From Asterella californica (lineage: Eukaryota > Streptophyta > Marchantiopsida > Marchantiales > Aytoniaceae), in the NCBI GenBank assembly GCA_036924285.1, contig JAYKYS010000007.1, positions 19,902,001 through 19,966,000 on the forward strand: a stretch of 64,000 nt of DNA. Direction: 5' to 3'. Under the pieces are notes generated by a model that saw only the letters and a program-made list of their open reading frames with translations, was not told the DNA's origin and ran no database searches. Position 1 is the stretch's first letter. The number at the start of each line of letters is the position of its first letter. Of this stretch, positions 32,887 to 44,726 are shown one piece after another. The translations under genes were made by a program, and so were the position numbers.

Positions 32887-34907
32887 TGTCGTGTTGGATA
32901 TTGCGTGAAAGATGTCCAGGAAAATGCGAGGTTCCTGGCTGTGGAGATGTTGTGTGCTGAAACAGAGACAAGACAGAGAAAAACAACCACGAAAGCGAAC
33001 GATGCGATATATACACTCCAAATGTATATACACTGCCGGTTCTTTCTCCTAAGAGCACAGAACTGAGAACCAGACCAGAGCAGTCTGTAACCTACTTCAA
33101 AAGCCCCTAAAAACAACCCTTTAATCACAACCCTGACCCAAAACCACCGAAGCGTAGCTCAAAGCAAGAGAAACTTCCCTTTGCTAACAAACAGAGCCAC
33201 AGCAGTATCATGCGATCCAAACCCAAGTCCAAACCACATCCATGTATAAACTCTTACCTAAAGCTAGCTATCACAAGTTGTATACAGCCAACCAGAACTC
33301 TAACGAACTCAAAAGAGCAAAACCCGTAGCGAAGAAATCGAAAAAGGTCTATCTGTGGACTTCCTCCTTTCGCTGAACGGACTTCAGATGTCGATAGGGT
33401 CTCCTCCGCTGACTCCGTTAACCCAAGAAACCTTCAGATCCGACTCTCAACAGCCGAGATATCGTCGATTTTCGGTCGCAGGTGACCGAAATTTCAAAAA
33501 TTCCTCCCTGCGGCTTAAAACCGCACACACCGCACAAACGGATCGTCTAAACTGATATCCGTCTTCTCTGGCAGATAGATCTAGCTACCCTGAACCCAAC
33601 AAGACTCCAAACAAGCCGTCTGGAGTTCTCTTTGTAAAACCACGCAAGAAATTTGGTCGCAAGTTTCAAAAAAACTGACGTAAATCAGCTCCCTGCGGCT
33701 CAAACTTGCTCACCACACCCAAACCAACAATCCAATTCACGTACAGTCTTCTCTTATGCGTACATGAAGACTCCTTGATCGCGTAGGCACCAAGAACGAA
33801 GAGCTTGGCTTACCGATCGCGAAGAACAACCCAATCTCAGGTCGCAGACGAACAAAAATCTGATGTAAGCGCTTCCCTGCGAGCCAATTTCACTCAAAAC
33901 TCCCAAACCGCCCGATGAAACTTCATATCGTCTTCAATTTCCTGAAGAACTCGTTGTCCTGATCCCGATGGATCCAAGGACAGCAAGTTTGGACTCCGAA
34001 ACGGTCCGAACTGTCCAACTGTCCTTCATAGGTAACTGAAAACTCCAAATCCTCTTCCTGCGTCTCAATTTCTCTCAGTACACATCCCTCGGTCCGTCTC
34101 TTCCAAACCCGTTTGAACCAGTGCGTAGCCTGCACAGATCTGAACCCAACGACGCCTTGCGCGCTTGCATTGGACTCCCAAATCTCCTGAACCGTCCACC
34201 GACAGATCGCAGGCACAAGCTAGCCCTTAAGCTGCCCCCTTGTCACAGTCTCTATACGTACGAAGTTCTCTCATAAATAATGAAGCAGGCCCCTTGCATC
34301 TTTGATATAGCGCTTGAAGCCTCAAATACACAGTCAGCAAGTAAACTAGAGCCTAGCTTGATTTTACCTTCTTTCGAGTCGCATAACTTCTTCACTAGAT
34401 GTCCAAACGACGTAAACAAGATGTTCATGAAAAGCTGACAACGAGCTCTACCCATCTATGTGATGAAAGTGAAGATTCGAAGTTGCCCCAAAAGCTCTTA
34501 AGCTGGAGCCTAGCTTGTTTTCTCCATCTTTCGAGTCCTCTAACTTCTCCACTAGGCGTCTGAACGAAATAGACGAAGTGCATATGGAAAGCTGACAAGG
34601 AGCTCTATCCACTGATGCGATAAAAGTGAAGATCCGAAGTTGCGCCAAAAATCCGTAAGCTGGAGCTTAGCTTGTTTTTTCCATCTTTCGAGTCCTGTAA
34701 CTTCTCCACTAGGCGTCCGAATGAAGTAGACGAAGTGCCTATGAAAAGTTGACAAGGAGCTCTATCCATCTGTGCGATGAAAATGGAGATCTGAAATGAT
34801 GCCAAAAACTCGTAAGCTAAGGCCTAGCTTGTCTTTCTCATGAGTGTCTTTGGAACAACAAGCATCGAAGTCTGAATTTCAGATAGGAGCCGGTCCACGA
34901 CACGACA
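32887..34907 (-). repeat. G2 5' LTR
   Basis: 2021 bp, TGTCGTG to CACGACA, collinear with the other LTR except for the solo-LTR insertion and the inverted segment there. It retains the empty family-C site near 34005-34045 and four 156-157-bp tandem units (about 34341-34840). I could not identify a convincing primer-binding site next to 32887. Confidence 0.9.
34341..34840. repeat. 156-157-bp tandem repeats in the G2 5' LTR
   Basis: Units begin near 34341, 34497, 34654 and 34811, each with AGCTTG, CTTTCGAGTC, CTTCTCCACTAGGC-like and AGCTGACAA landmarks. The spacing matches the three direct units in the other LTR. Confidence 0.85.
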
Positions 34908-35977
34908 CCGGAAGATAAGAGTAGTGTCTTCTCGTGCGCAAAAGCAGAAGACCACAGTGCTGGAAGAGACATCCTGTCTCTGGAAGACAAGGAAGACACC
35001 TCCAACCGGATTGTGGAGATGAACCTGTCTTCCGCGAGAAGAAGGTTGGAGAAATTCAGCGCCCTCTTTCATTCAGAGATCCAGCCAGTCATGGAGTTGG
35101 TGGAGAAGCGCGCGATGACTCAGGAGAAGTCACTACTATCTAGATTCGGTCGCGCACCTTGATGCAACACGAAGATTTCCAGAAGAAGGTGGACGCGCTG
35201 GAGGTCAACCTCCGCATCATGGAGAAGCTTGCAGCGAGGTACAAGACGGAAGCAGCTGCTTCTGCCAAGGAGTCAGCACAGTTGAGCAAGAGCAACGAGG
35301 AGTTGCAAACACGTCTACAGCAGCATGACCAGGAGGTTCTGCGGGTCAGAGATAAGACACCTCTCTCGCAGAAGAAAAGACGACATGGACGGCATTGCGG
35401 GAAGCCGCAAAAGCTCAAGCTGCAGCAGAGAAGACGCAGCAAGAAGAAGCAGAAGCCCGAGCGAATGGACTCATGGCACAGTCGATGGAAGCACTTCGCA
35501 AGAAGTTCAACTTCACTGCGGGTAGGAAGCTTTTCACCCTAGCTAGGGAGTAGGATGACGATTCCAGTGCGATGTTAGTGGAATGCAAGAACAGCATGTT
35601 CCGCTACCTGGATCGGCAGATTGAGGGCTTGAAGATATTTTATGGTCTTTCCTCGATCCCACGACCAGCAGCTACATCTTCTCATGCTCTAGGACCAGCG
35701 ACCGGGACAGATTTGGAGAAGGAGGAGTTCGACCTCGCTGTCCACTTGGTAGTGCAGCGCTCGAAGCCAAGAAAACCATGGAAGAAGCTCCGGAAGACAA
35801 GGTGTCTTCTGGAAGACAAGAAGTAGAGTTGTCTTCCCTGATGTTTCGAGTGGAGGAGGTGACTTCCTCTAACCATTGCGAAGTCACCTCAGCTCCCAGT
35901 GTCGAACCAATGTCACAGAAGAGCGAGAAAGCGTAAGTGGACTCAGCTTCCCAGAAGACGCTTCCGTCTTCCGAAGC
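34908..35977 (+). pseudogene. LTR-borne coiled-coil protein gene, copy II, C-terminal part
   Basis: Continues 16326-17395 across G2. It starts with KIRVVSSRAQKQKTTVLEETS, matching the residues after Pro-Pro-Arg in copy III. The coiled coil spans about 35090-35530 in shifted frames (EKLAARYKTEAAASAKESAQ, then KSNEELQTRLQQHDQEV). The block FRYLDRQIEGLKIFYGLSSIP near 35600 keeps Gln where copy III has a stop. It ends at 35977 after SQKTLPSSEA, where it is joined abruptly to the G3 RT fragment; the last 150 or so residues and the LTR end are missing. Confidence 0.75.
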
Positions 35978-37338
35978 CGTAAACTGATCATACCTTGAAT
36001 ACAAATCTCCTATTGAGTAAATTGCTCTTCCTGCAATCACCTCAGCAAACTCATCCACAATCGGTCCCACTCCAGCATTTCTAGTTGTAACTGCATTCAT
36101 CGGCTGTATGTCTTGGATGAATCACAACGATCTCTTCTTCTTTGACATTATAAACTCTACTTGAATACGGTGCAAATGATGGCTCCAAGATCTTCATCAG
36201 CATCTTCTCCTTCAGCAACTCCACTAGTTTAGGCAAGTGAGCTCATGGTACTGAAATTGGTCTCAAGTTCCACGACACGTGCAGTACTGTGAAAATAACG
36301 ATCAGGGTAACAACGTACGGATCTACTCACCAAATCTCACATGGTTCAAAGATAAATGCATTTTCATGTCGTGAAAGCATCTCCTTGAAGCACTCCCTTT
36401 CTTACGGCAGAAAAGATCCATCAGATACAATCTTCAGTTTTTGGAGAATCTCGTCCGTAAATTTGTACCATATCATTGCAAGATCTCTCACACTCTTCTC
36501 TTTGAAGCTCGATCCATTTGTTGATTAATATTATCCGGTACGAGACCAGCAACTAGCTTTATCTTCTTATTTACTATCTTGTACTTCATCTCAACCCGCA
36601 CCTCAAGTGCTCCGAATGATTCAATCACTTTTTTGGACTTCCCTTGAATGGATCTGCACAACCTTATCCATATCCTCCCATCCAATAGACGTGATTTCTC
36701 AAAAGGATCCTCTAATACATCCTCCTCATAAACACCAAAAATCTATTCATCTCCTTCTAGCTCACCCAACTCTCTCAACATCAACTCAAAGTTCACACAA
36801 ATATTTTTGCTCTTTTGAACTTAGTTCTTTAACCTTCTTGTAAACAACAATTCCACGCTCTGAAAACTTGACAAACCTTGTACAAAAAACACTTCTCCTT
36901 CAAACGAGAGTACCTTCTCCTACGCATCACTACAATCGTGCTCTATAGTGGTACTTAACAAAAATCATTGAACTGCTTGATAGCAACATCACCTATCCGT
37001 ATCCTAACGTCTAGAAAAGCTCCATACGTATCTTGTGTTGTTAGTTGCTCTTATGATCCACCTATGATCTATGTCGATAGAGGACTTCTTCTTTTTGTAT
37101 AACTCTTTTCATGAACAATGATCCTCTGAAGAATACACATTGCAATGTGCAAGCTCTTTCATCGCACTAGTATCCAAAGCATGTGTTAAAAAAATCTCAT
37201 CCGAAATCTATCACTCCGGTTGATGATGTCTATGATGACATCATAAAACTCATGCTTAGCAATGTCTAAAACCTCCTTTAAGATGAACTCCACCTTCGCA
37301 TTTAGAATGCAATCTTCCAAGACTCTCTTGAGATATGT
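35978..37338 (-). pseudogene. gypsy fragment G3 (RT start to protease), G2 family
   Basis: Minus-strand fragment aligning with G2 from the RT palm back to the pre-protease helix. At 35980-36105 it reads NAVTTRNAGVGPIVDEFAEV, then RAIYSIGDLYSRYDQF. Further up come matches to G2 linker DNA (ATCTTCATCAGCATCTTCTCC near 36190) and to the protease flank (GATAGCAACATCACCTA near 36980), with about 230 bp missing before the latter. It ends near 37338 at the same pol position where G2 carries its AT-rich insert. More diverged from G2 than the two G2 LTRs are from each other. Confidence 0.8.
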
Positions 37339-38251
37339 TACAGTGTCTGTGTATGACTGTAACAGATTTCTGTATGCAAAGACAGATGTTAGGTTGAAAT
37401 GCTAGTTATTACATCACCATGTAACGATAATAGGAAGCTCTTTCCACTGTACACCGGATGTAGGGTCTTTTCAAAGACAACGCTCGATAACAGTAACGTC
37501 ATCTCATATTTTAACCCGTAATATTACTAGTTTTACTAACTCTGAAATGTTTCTCTGAAAGTTACCCGGATTATATGAAATATCCTACATAATTTACAGA
37601 GAGGGTTAACCGGATTATACTGAAAATCCGACATAGTTTACAAAGAGGATTAACAGCTAGTCGAGAGGAGCAACATTATAATGAGAAGATGGAAGAAGGT
37701 GCAAGTGCATTTACAATATGCATTTATGAGGGTGGTGAATGAAAAGCATACAAAAAGGTGTCAAAGGGGAGATAAATAATCATATACGTTATTACACATG
37801 TTGAAGAAGTGAGAGACCATGTAGTAGCACCTCTTGTAAAAATGAACCCTTCACATTTGAACATTTTGTTTCTCTCATCCTCTCTTAACATTCATCACCA
37901 TCCTAATATCCTGTTGTTCTTAAACATTATCCTTTTGATTGTGAAAGAGAGTCCTCCATATGAACAATTTCTGTCGAACCTTCTCCGCTCAGATTTGCTG
38001 CTCAGAAAAAATACTTCCCTTATATCCTTCCATTTTTTCTTCTCCTTCGGTATCTTGGATCCAACTTCCAACGTATGCTCATCATGTTCCACATCATGCT
38101 CCTCAAAAGCATCCTATGAAGATCATATTTATTCTGTTTCATCTTAACACCATAACTTGCAACACTGATAGTTGCAACCGCATGCGTCACAAAATAATCA
38201 TTGATACTTTTCTTTTATCAACATTGGCTTGAATGAGCGCACTAGTATCTT
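37339..38251. other. repeat-poor stretch, no gene recognised
   Basis: AT-rich. Contains a short inverted pair GTTACAG...CTGTAAC (37349-37375) at the G3 edge and a two-unit 44-bp tandem repeat at 37566-37653 (CCGGATTATA...TTTACA). An open frame at 37809-38147 has no recognisable domain. Confidence 0.4.
37566..37653. repeat. two-unit 44-bp tandem repeat
   Basis: Units at 37566-37609 and 37610-37653 share CCGGATTATA, a GAAA(A/T)TCC core, an ACATA...TTTACA stretch and an AGAGG(G/A)TTAA end, with several differences between them. Confidence 0.75.
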
Positions 38252-38569
38252 TTAATCACCTTTCAAAGCGCCATCAATTAACTCCATTATAGGGCAAACG
38301 TGTTCCTTTTCTTCTTTTGGTTTTCTCTTTTCTGCTTCTAAGGTTTTAGATAATATATCTAAAACCTCGTAAGCTTCCAATAAGGATTTACAAGATTGTA
38401 CCAAAAACAAATTTAGTTTTTCCTGATTCGGTAACAAATACCAATAATTTCGAGTACACTCATCTAACAAATGGAACATCGTTACTGTGACATTATTGTG
38501 TACAGTTAACGTATGATTTAGCGTTCGTCGGGTGAAAATGTCCTCGCATTCATGAACTCGTCTGGTCAA
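38252..38569 (-). CDS. unassigned 105-codon open frame
   Basis: I do not recognise this frame. It encodes a helical, charged C-terminal part (YEVLDILSKTLEAEKRKPKEEKE) after a His/Thr/Val-rich start. It lies in the repeat-poor island. Without a promoter, splice sites or homologues visible, it could be an exon of an unannotated gene, an old element fragment or chance. Confidence 0.2.
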   Translation of the reverse strand: MTRRVHECEDIFTRRTLNHTLTVHNNVTVTMFHLLDECTRNYWYLLPNQEKLNLFLVQSCKSLLEAYEVLDILSKTLEAEKRKPKEEKEHVCPIMELIDGALKGD

Positions 38570-38668
38570 TGTCGGTGACGGTGGAAGATTGTCAAGAAGA
38601 AGACAGTTGCGACCACTAAAGATTACACGATTTATTGAATTCTTTGGTTTCTTGTTTTTCCCTGGTGT

Positions 38669-39040
38669 TTGAAGGTTCTACTGGTTCCCCACAGGCAGAA
38701 GGACTGCCGATGCAGTGGCACTCTGCTCAAGCGTTTTTCGGACTCGAATGTGCCGGATATCTCCAGCAAACCAGATGTTGGACACTGCGAAGCCTGTAAC
38801 AAAAAATGCCGGGAAAAGGGATTTAGCTGCGACATAGTGACTTTGAAAACGCTTACATTATGCAGGACGGATTCGGACACTGTCAGTGTGATTCTCAAGG
38901 GACCTGAGACCTCGTCCATTTCCGCAGTTTGTTTGTCCTCCTCTCACGACGTCTTAGGCTGTTTTCACGTTTTCACAGCGTGCGCGTTTGCCTTCGCATT
39001 TCGGTCCAGAGATGTCGATCGCGAGAAACTTTCTCGTTAG
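38669..39040 (+). CDS. unassigned Cys-rich 123-codon open frame
   Basis: I do not recognise this frame. The middle carries closely spaced cysteines (GHCEACNKKCREKGFSCD), with further Cys and Ser-rich sequence after it and a hydrophobic patch (CFHVFTACAFAFAF) near the end. The frame is open upstream of the first Met for a short distance. Two other frames overlap it on the minus strand, so coding status is uncertain. It sits in the longest repeat-poor stretch of the window. Confidence 0.25.
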   Translation: MKVLLVPHRQKDCRCSGTLLKRFSDSNVPDISSKPDVGHCEACNKKCREKGFSCDIVTLKTLTLCRTDSDTVSVILKGPETSSISAVCLSSSHDVLGCFHVFTACAFAFAFRSRDVDREKLSR

Positions 39041-42000
39041 CTCCGGATATTTACTCAGCAGCCATCATTTCCCGATTATCTCCGGGATATAACCTGCAAA
39101 AGTCGTATTACTTCCATGTGACAAACATGTAATTCATGATGTGTATTTCACGCACCTCAGAATTATTACGGAACGCAAGTCAAACGTGCGTTTTCCTCGA
39201 ATGAAAATTACTTTGTCAGAGGGAAATTTCGTAGAAAAGAAATAACGGATACATACGGAAACGCGGACGCACGCTTGAACGTTCACCGATGTGAATGCAG
39301 TTTAACCTTCTAACTGAGCATTACACGCGTTTCCACGGATAGTGACTCGTGAGTGGTGAAGAGTAACTTCATCTTGGAAACAGGAAAAGCGTATGATGCC
39401 CTCGTGCCTAAGCTTGCGCTCCTTCGTCCACTATAACCCACTCTGCGCGCTCCTGCCCTTCCCGTCTGTCTCGCCTGGAAAGATCCTTCCCCTGTACTGC
39501 GGTGTTCGTTATGTCCAGAGTCCAGTGTCCAAAGCGAGAGAGCTACGAGCCGCTCCTTCTCCCCACTGACGACGGGACATTGATAGTATCGTCGTCCCAG
39601 GTACGCGCGCAGACACAGGCTCTACTCATCTAGTTGGTACCTTTAATACATTACCTGAGGAGTCCTACTGCTGGTAAGCTCACAGCGAGAGACTGGCAAC
39701 TGAGAACCACGAAGGAGAGTCCAGGTTGCAACGAACGCATGCACATAACCTCGTCCGGACACCCGGCAGGTGGTACAAGCAGTTAGCAGTGACGTCAGTA
39801 CCTGTCACGTGAATGGCCACCAGTTCTCGAGTGATATCACCTGAAACGTTACTGCGTCGACTTGCTTTTTGGTCTTCGATCAGCATGTCATACAATCCAT
39901 TTTGACAGTAGTGGTGTGGAGACGACCATGGTCGAACCAGACATGATCTCCGATGCTATTCTGGACTTGAATCGCTGGTGAAAAACATCAATACGTCTCT
40001 TCTGACCGCAAAAAGGTATTCTCTACTTTTGTTTTCTAGGCAAATAATACAAGTCTTTATATTTTGCCAGAACACCACATAAAGCACGCTGATGACTCTA
40101 CGTGGTCGCTTCATCCGTCCCCGGTTTATTGTTCTCAGTATCACCGTTCGTTTTATATCCAGGTGGGCACATACTAACCGTATTTTGCACCACGAGCAGG
40201 GTGCATTGCGAGAAAGTGAATATATGTATATAGCCCGCACCACTTAAAATATGCATGCAACATGTACTTCAGGCCCGATCACAGAAAAAAGACAAGAGAG
40301 CGGAGAAACACATGTAAAATTCCAACTGGACCAGATAGTGTAAGTAACATTATTATTTTGGCAGTGGGGACAGTGTAGGTCGAGAAGTCAGGATTATTGT
40401 GAATCTCAGAAAAAGGTGGTTTATAAAATGTTAATAATAATTTTATAAATATTAAATATTTTTTAGACTAGGATATATCTTTAACGAAATGTTATCTATT
40501 GATGCAAAGTGCATGTAAAAAATTTCAAACAAAACCTATAAGTCATGTAAGTACAAACGCGTCCCAAGAGCCATTAGAACATCTTGCTGTTTTCTCAAAA
40601 GAAATACGTTTAAATTAAACCTCTTTGCATTATCCCCCTTCCGAACTTGGAAGAGGTGATCGTGCAAGGAAGCTCCAACCATCATACCCGAGATGGCACT
40701 CCAGCGCCAGCCTAGATTTGGAATCTCGTAATGTGCGACGGCAACTTTTCTGAAAATGCAGGAGAAGTAGAGAATGCGTTAGATAATTTTTTTCTCAAAA
40801 CAATCAAAAAATGAAAGAATGTTCAAAATTTGCTAAAAGTCACCCGTGAATTAACACAATAGTCCGTAAATTGTCAAAAATTACCGAAATTACAGGTAAG
40901 CAGGAAAAACCTAGGCTAGGCGTGTGGCACTCGAACCTGTAGCACTATTTTCTGCGGGGACCCACTTTCTGGCGCCGCATACAGTAAGTAATAAGTAAAT
41001 TAACACGGAATGTTTTAAATCACATTTTTCATGTGCGTTGACCGATTCTTTTCAAATGTCTCTCGTTAGAGTCTTTCACATAATATTAAGCATACTTTCA
41101 TGGATAAGAATACAAAGACATAAATAAATAAACTACTATAAAATAGCACCTGCCCTTCATATGTTGCATAACTGAGTCCGAGTCTGGCGTGGTCAATGCA
41201 TACTGTATAATGTGCAAGATAGTCACTTTGTACCGTATATTTTCCGTTTGTCGACACACAGTATGACAGTGACCCCGACGAGCGTTCGATACATCCATCA
41301 TATCCAAACAGAAATTTACTTCATCGGATCCCAGTACGAAAGTCGGATTTGAGGAAACCTCTTACATAACTTTTTGTCCAGACCCCATATCTGGAGCACA
41401 GAATCATACAAATCACGTGGTTAGTGAGCAATGCATGTTGGCAAAAAAGACTATGCAAACATAGAGAGAAGTAAATCTACAATAAAAACTTATATGTTCC
41501 AAGTCTCTTCTCACATTCTTACTATTTCCAGAAAATGCGAAATCATCTCAGTTGTAATGTGATTAGGCAAAGTGACCGGTATGACGTGCGATCTGATAAA
41601 GAAAAGTATAAAAGGGGTGGTAAAATAAATTTCTGGATACCAGAAACACCTCCTGGGTACTCTTTCTGAAAGGCAGGCGTACGTAGTGCAAAACTACCAT
41701 GTAGCAGACTGTGGACATCATGACTTCCCCACATATGAAAAGCAGTAGGTAACTGATTGTAAAGTTCCATATATAATATATTGTACAGTCACGAGTTTCA
41801 TGTGCGAGGTGTTTCAGGTTTTCAGTGTTTTCAGTGTTTTCAGGTACGAGCCAGCCGCCGTCGCTGTTTTCCGAGCCGCGTTGTGGCGCACCTTCAATGA
41901 TCGCACAGCCGCACTATACCAGTCGTGCGGTGTAGTTACCCGGCTGTACTGTAGCAGGAAATATGGAGCTGGCGCGCGACTGGATTTGGTACCAAAAGAT

Positions 42001-42484
42001 CCACGTGTCTCCCGACAGTCGCGTTTGCGATGTCACAACCGTTCGTGGTCCAAGTCAACGACCGGTCTCTCTCCCTCCCTCCTTCTGTATTTCCTCCAGG
42101 CTCCTCGCCGGATAGTGTCCATAGCTCTCGATTTGGCCATTTGAACTGATTGGGGGCAGTTTCCATCATCATCAAAGTTTTCGTGAAAGTCAAGTGACGC
42201 GGAACTACAATGCCCAGGCGGGAATAGCTATTTGCTCAACTATTTTGAGCTCAGTGAAGAGCCACGTGAAAATAAGGGAAAAGGATAGCGAAAGCAAATT
42301 TGGCTGTGATGTAATGACCTTCTCCTTTTTTCTTTTTCGTTTTTCTTTTCTTTAAACCATCCCGGTTTAAGGTGGCAGAGGTCACATTGGTCAATATTTG
42401 AAATCACTGTATCACAGAGCGACAGATGGGAAGCGTGGCCAGAAAGTAGAAGGGAACTATTGCCAGAAGATTATTTCTGACCGC
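39041..42484. other. repeat-poor stretch, no gene recognised
   Basis: I see no transposon domain, no long open frame and no RNA gene. AT-rich runs occur near 40420-40480. 41800-42180 is GC-richer with a short open frame (41800-42144) of no recognisable family. 42300-42360 holds a T-rich tract. Confidence 0.45.
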
Positions 42485-42630
42485 TTGAGTGTAGTAGCCG
42501 AGTGCGCAGTGTCGCGTGCCATTAGCGTTGTTAGCGCCGGTAGTTCTGGTAATACCATTAGTATCTTTAGCGGAGTTTTTTGGGTTCAGATCACCAAGGA
42601 GTATATTTTTAGTTGGAGCTTGTAGTCTCC
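42485..42630 (+). repeat. G6-family LTR fragment, plus orientation
   Basis: Reverse complement of part of 42790-42920 and 44480-44590: CCGAGTGCGCAGTGTCGCG near 42498, GCCGGTAGTTCTGGTAAT near 42536, and CAAGGAGTATATTTTTAGTTG near 42596. It forms an inverted pair with the fragment at 42680-43039. Confidence 0.65.
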
Positions 42631-42679
42631 TTCTTTTAATATGAGAACATATGCATAAACACTTGTCAACTGACAGCAG

Positions 42680-43109
42680 ATCACTCACGAATCAAGTCAA
42701 ACCCACTCTGTGCTCGTAGAGAATCCAAGTTCTACTCACTAAGCGTATCTACCACCGCTATGAGCTTGAAGACTCAACTCGAGAAAAGATGAGAGACTAA
42801 AAGTTCCAACTCAAAATACACTCCTTGATGATCTCAACCCAAGAAACTCTGCTAATGATATTAACGAAACTATCAGAACTATCGGCACTATCGATACTAA
42901 CGATGTGCGTCACTTCGCACTCGATCGAACTAACAACTGATGAAAATGACATGACAGATGTCATGCGCATACACGTCATTACACAACATACATCGTTGTC
43001 TAAACTACAAACTATATACACATACACAAGTATATCACAATTGTCTCGTAGTTGACGATTTGGTCCCTCGAATTTCAGATAGTCATCTGATAGAACGACG
43101 TGATATGCA
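42680..43109 (-). repeat. G6-family LTR start with upstream pol tail, minus orientation
   Basis: On the minus strand the LTR starts TGTGATATACTTGTG at 43039 and runs down to about 42680. The adjacent 43040-43109 matches the sequence that precedes the LTR in G6 (GTTGACGATTTGG...CAGATAGTCATCTGAT, compare 44738-44793). The polypurine tract seen in G6 is eroded here. Confidence 0.65.
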
Positions 43110-43299
43110 TCAGATGCGGAACCCGTAGTTGTTTACTCTCTTCATGATATGAAAGGGATTGTTTCAGCATTTGGAGGGACCGCTGATGGACAACTATCCT
43201 GAGTTCAAGCAAGACTAGGGTGCAGATACCGAGTTGTGGAGACAATATTGATCTCTCAACTATGTGCAATTACTATTGATGTGTTCACGTGCGGTGTGA

Positions 43300-44330
43300 C
43301 ACTAGCGAGTTTTGGCGGTGGTGTTGGTAGTACGGATGGAAGAAGTGCATCCCCTACTGGTAGTGCAACCACGGGAGGTGGAGTTGTTGAAGATAGTGGT
43401 CGTTGAGCACCACCAGGGTTTAACCTTGTGGTTCAGTTCTTTCAATTTTTGAGGAAGAATTATCAAGGTGTGAGGACTGACAAGCTCAAGAGCTTGCAAG
43501 AGTTCTAGCGGAGGACTGGAGAGAGCTTACACGAGACGTTCACCCGTCTAAGACGGTTGATCAATGTCACTCAAAGAGTGAAAGAGGCACATGCGATGCA
43601 GTGTTGATACGGGATACTAGACCATGAACTGCGATCGAGAGTTAGAGATGCGACTCTATTACACGTGACGGCATCTACATTGACCGTTGTCTTCAGTTTG
43701 GCTGAGCGTATTGAGCTCAACATGACCGAGGAGAGAGTGATGACTGCTGGCTTTAGCAGTAGGGATGGTTCATACACTTCGAGTGCATCTACTTCTTCTA
43801 AGGGGCCTTAGTCTATGCATCAGCGTGGTCAGAAAGGTCAGAATGATAGACAGTCGCAACCTCAAGAGATATCTGAGAGTTCTAGTGGACAAAAGTCCTT
43901 ATCGTCATTCTCTGAACAACATCAACCGGGTGCTAGTGATCATCACGAAAAGGATTATCTAGAAAGACAAGACACGTCTAAGACGTCTCAAACAGTGCAG
44001 CGATAGTGCGATCACTGTCACAAATATGACCACACTAGTACAGATGTTTTGATCTTCACCAAGAATGCATGGAGAGAGAGCAACCACTGCGGATCAAGGA
44101 GTATGAGTTCAGAGAGGTCGTGAAGATCGCGTTGACGGTAGAGATCTAACAACAACAGACTGCTCACATGCTACCCTTCTGATGCTACTATGGCTACTCG
44201 GATCTAGCAGTTGCAACAACAGATAGCTAGTATGGATATTGCTCAGTCGAGATCTAGTTCAGGGACGGGTGCCTCCACATCTTATGGAGGAGAACCAGAT
44301 CCGCATGAGTTTATTTGCAGTGCAACATAG
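43300..44330 (+). pseudogene. gypsy gag remnant G5
   Basis: Plus-strand gag. The capsid domain reads VVQFFQFLRKNYQGVRTDKL near 43430, then SLHETFTRLRRLINVTQ and, further on, LDHELRSRVRDATLL and LTVVFSLAERIELNM, the usual pattern of the retrotransposon gag domain. A Ser/Gln-rich stretch (43740-44000) leads to a knuckle CDHCHKYDHTSTDV near 44008, where the last Cys of CCHC is Val. Stops at about 43410, 43506, 43605 and 43809 break it. It is opposite in strand to G6 and has no pol. Confidence 0.7.
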
Positions 44331-44477
44331 ATAGATACATCAGTGGTGATTACTCAAGGAGCAGCAAGTGCTCTAGAGCCTCAAGGAGCATCAGTGGAGT
44401 TGGATCCACAAAGAGGAGAGGCTAGTAGACAGACTAGGCTTCCTCAGTCGTTTACATTATCAGTGGCGCTTAGGATC

Positions 44478-44726
44478 CCTTCTATGATTCCTAGCCATGC
44501 TAATGAAACTCCGCTAACGATACTAACGGCACTACCAGAACTATCGACACTAACAGCACTAACGACGCATGTCACTTCGCACTCGGTCAAACTAGCAATT
44601 GATGAAAATGACGTGACAGTTGTCGTGTGCATACACATCGTTACACAACATACATCGATGTCTAAACTACAAACCACATACACATAACAAGCACAAAGTG
44701 TCATACACATACACAAGTATCTCACA
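44478..44726 (-). repeat. G6 3' LTR, start
   Basis: On the minus strand the LTR begins TGTGAGATACTTGTG at 44726, directly after a purine-rich CTAGGGGGTGAT. It matches 42780-43039 throughout. The LTR end is not visible; below about 44478 the sequence changes to that next to G5. Confidence 0.7.

Larger units (their letters stand above)
17396..34907 (-). mobile_element. gypsy element G2, complete but interrupted
   Basis: Minus-strand Ty3/gypsy element. The outer ends are TGTCGTG at 17396 and CACGACA at 34907, a perfect inverted pair. The flanks are TCGG (17392-17395) and CCGG (34908-34911), a 4-bp target duplication with one change. Two LTRs (32887-34907 and 17396-20684) enclose gag, protease, RT, RNase H and integrase in gypsy order. 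The insertion splits a family-B LTR gene between two adjacent codons. Two later insertions lie inside it: 22006-28013 and 18513-19795. Without these and their duplications the element is about 10.2 kb. Confidence 0.9.

Noticed and set aside
40620..40665. Short CTTCC...GGAAG hairpins at 40630, 54488 and 63812 as one miniature element family
   Set aside because: Similarity is limited to a pyrimidine/purine hairpin of under 30 bases with different flanks; I could not extend it.
40926..40937. B-box-like GGTTCGAGTGCC on the minus strand as a tRNA
   Set aside because: One base too long for the box and no A box or acceptor stem near it.
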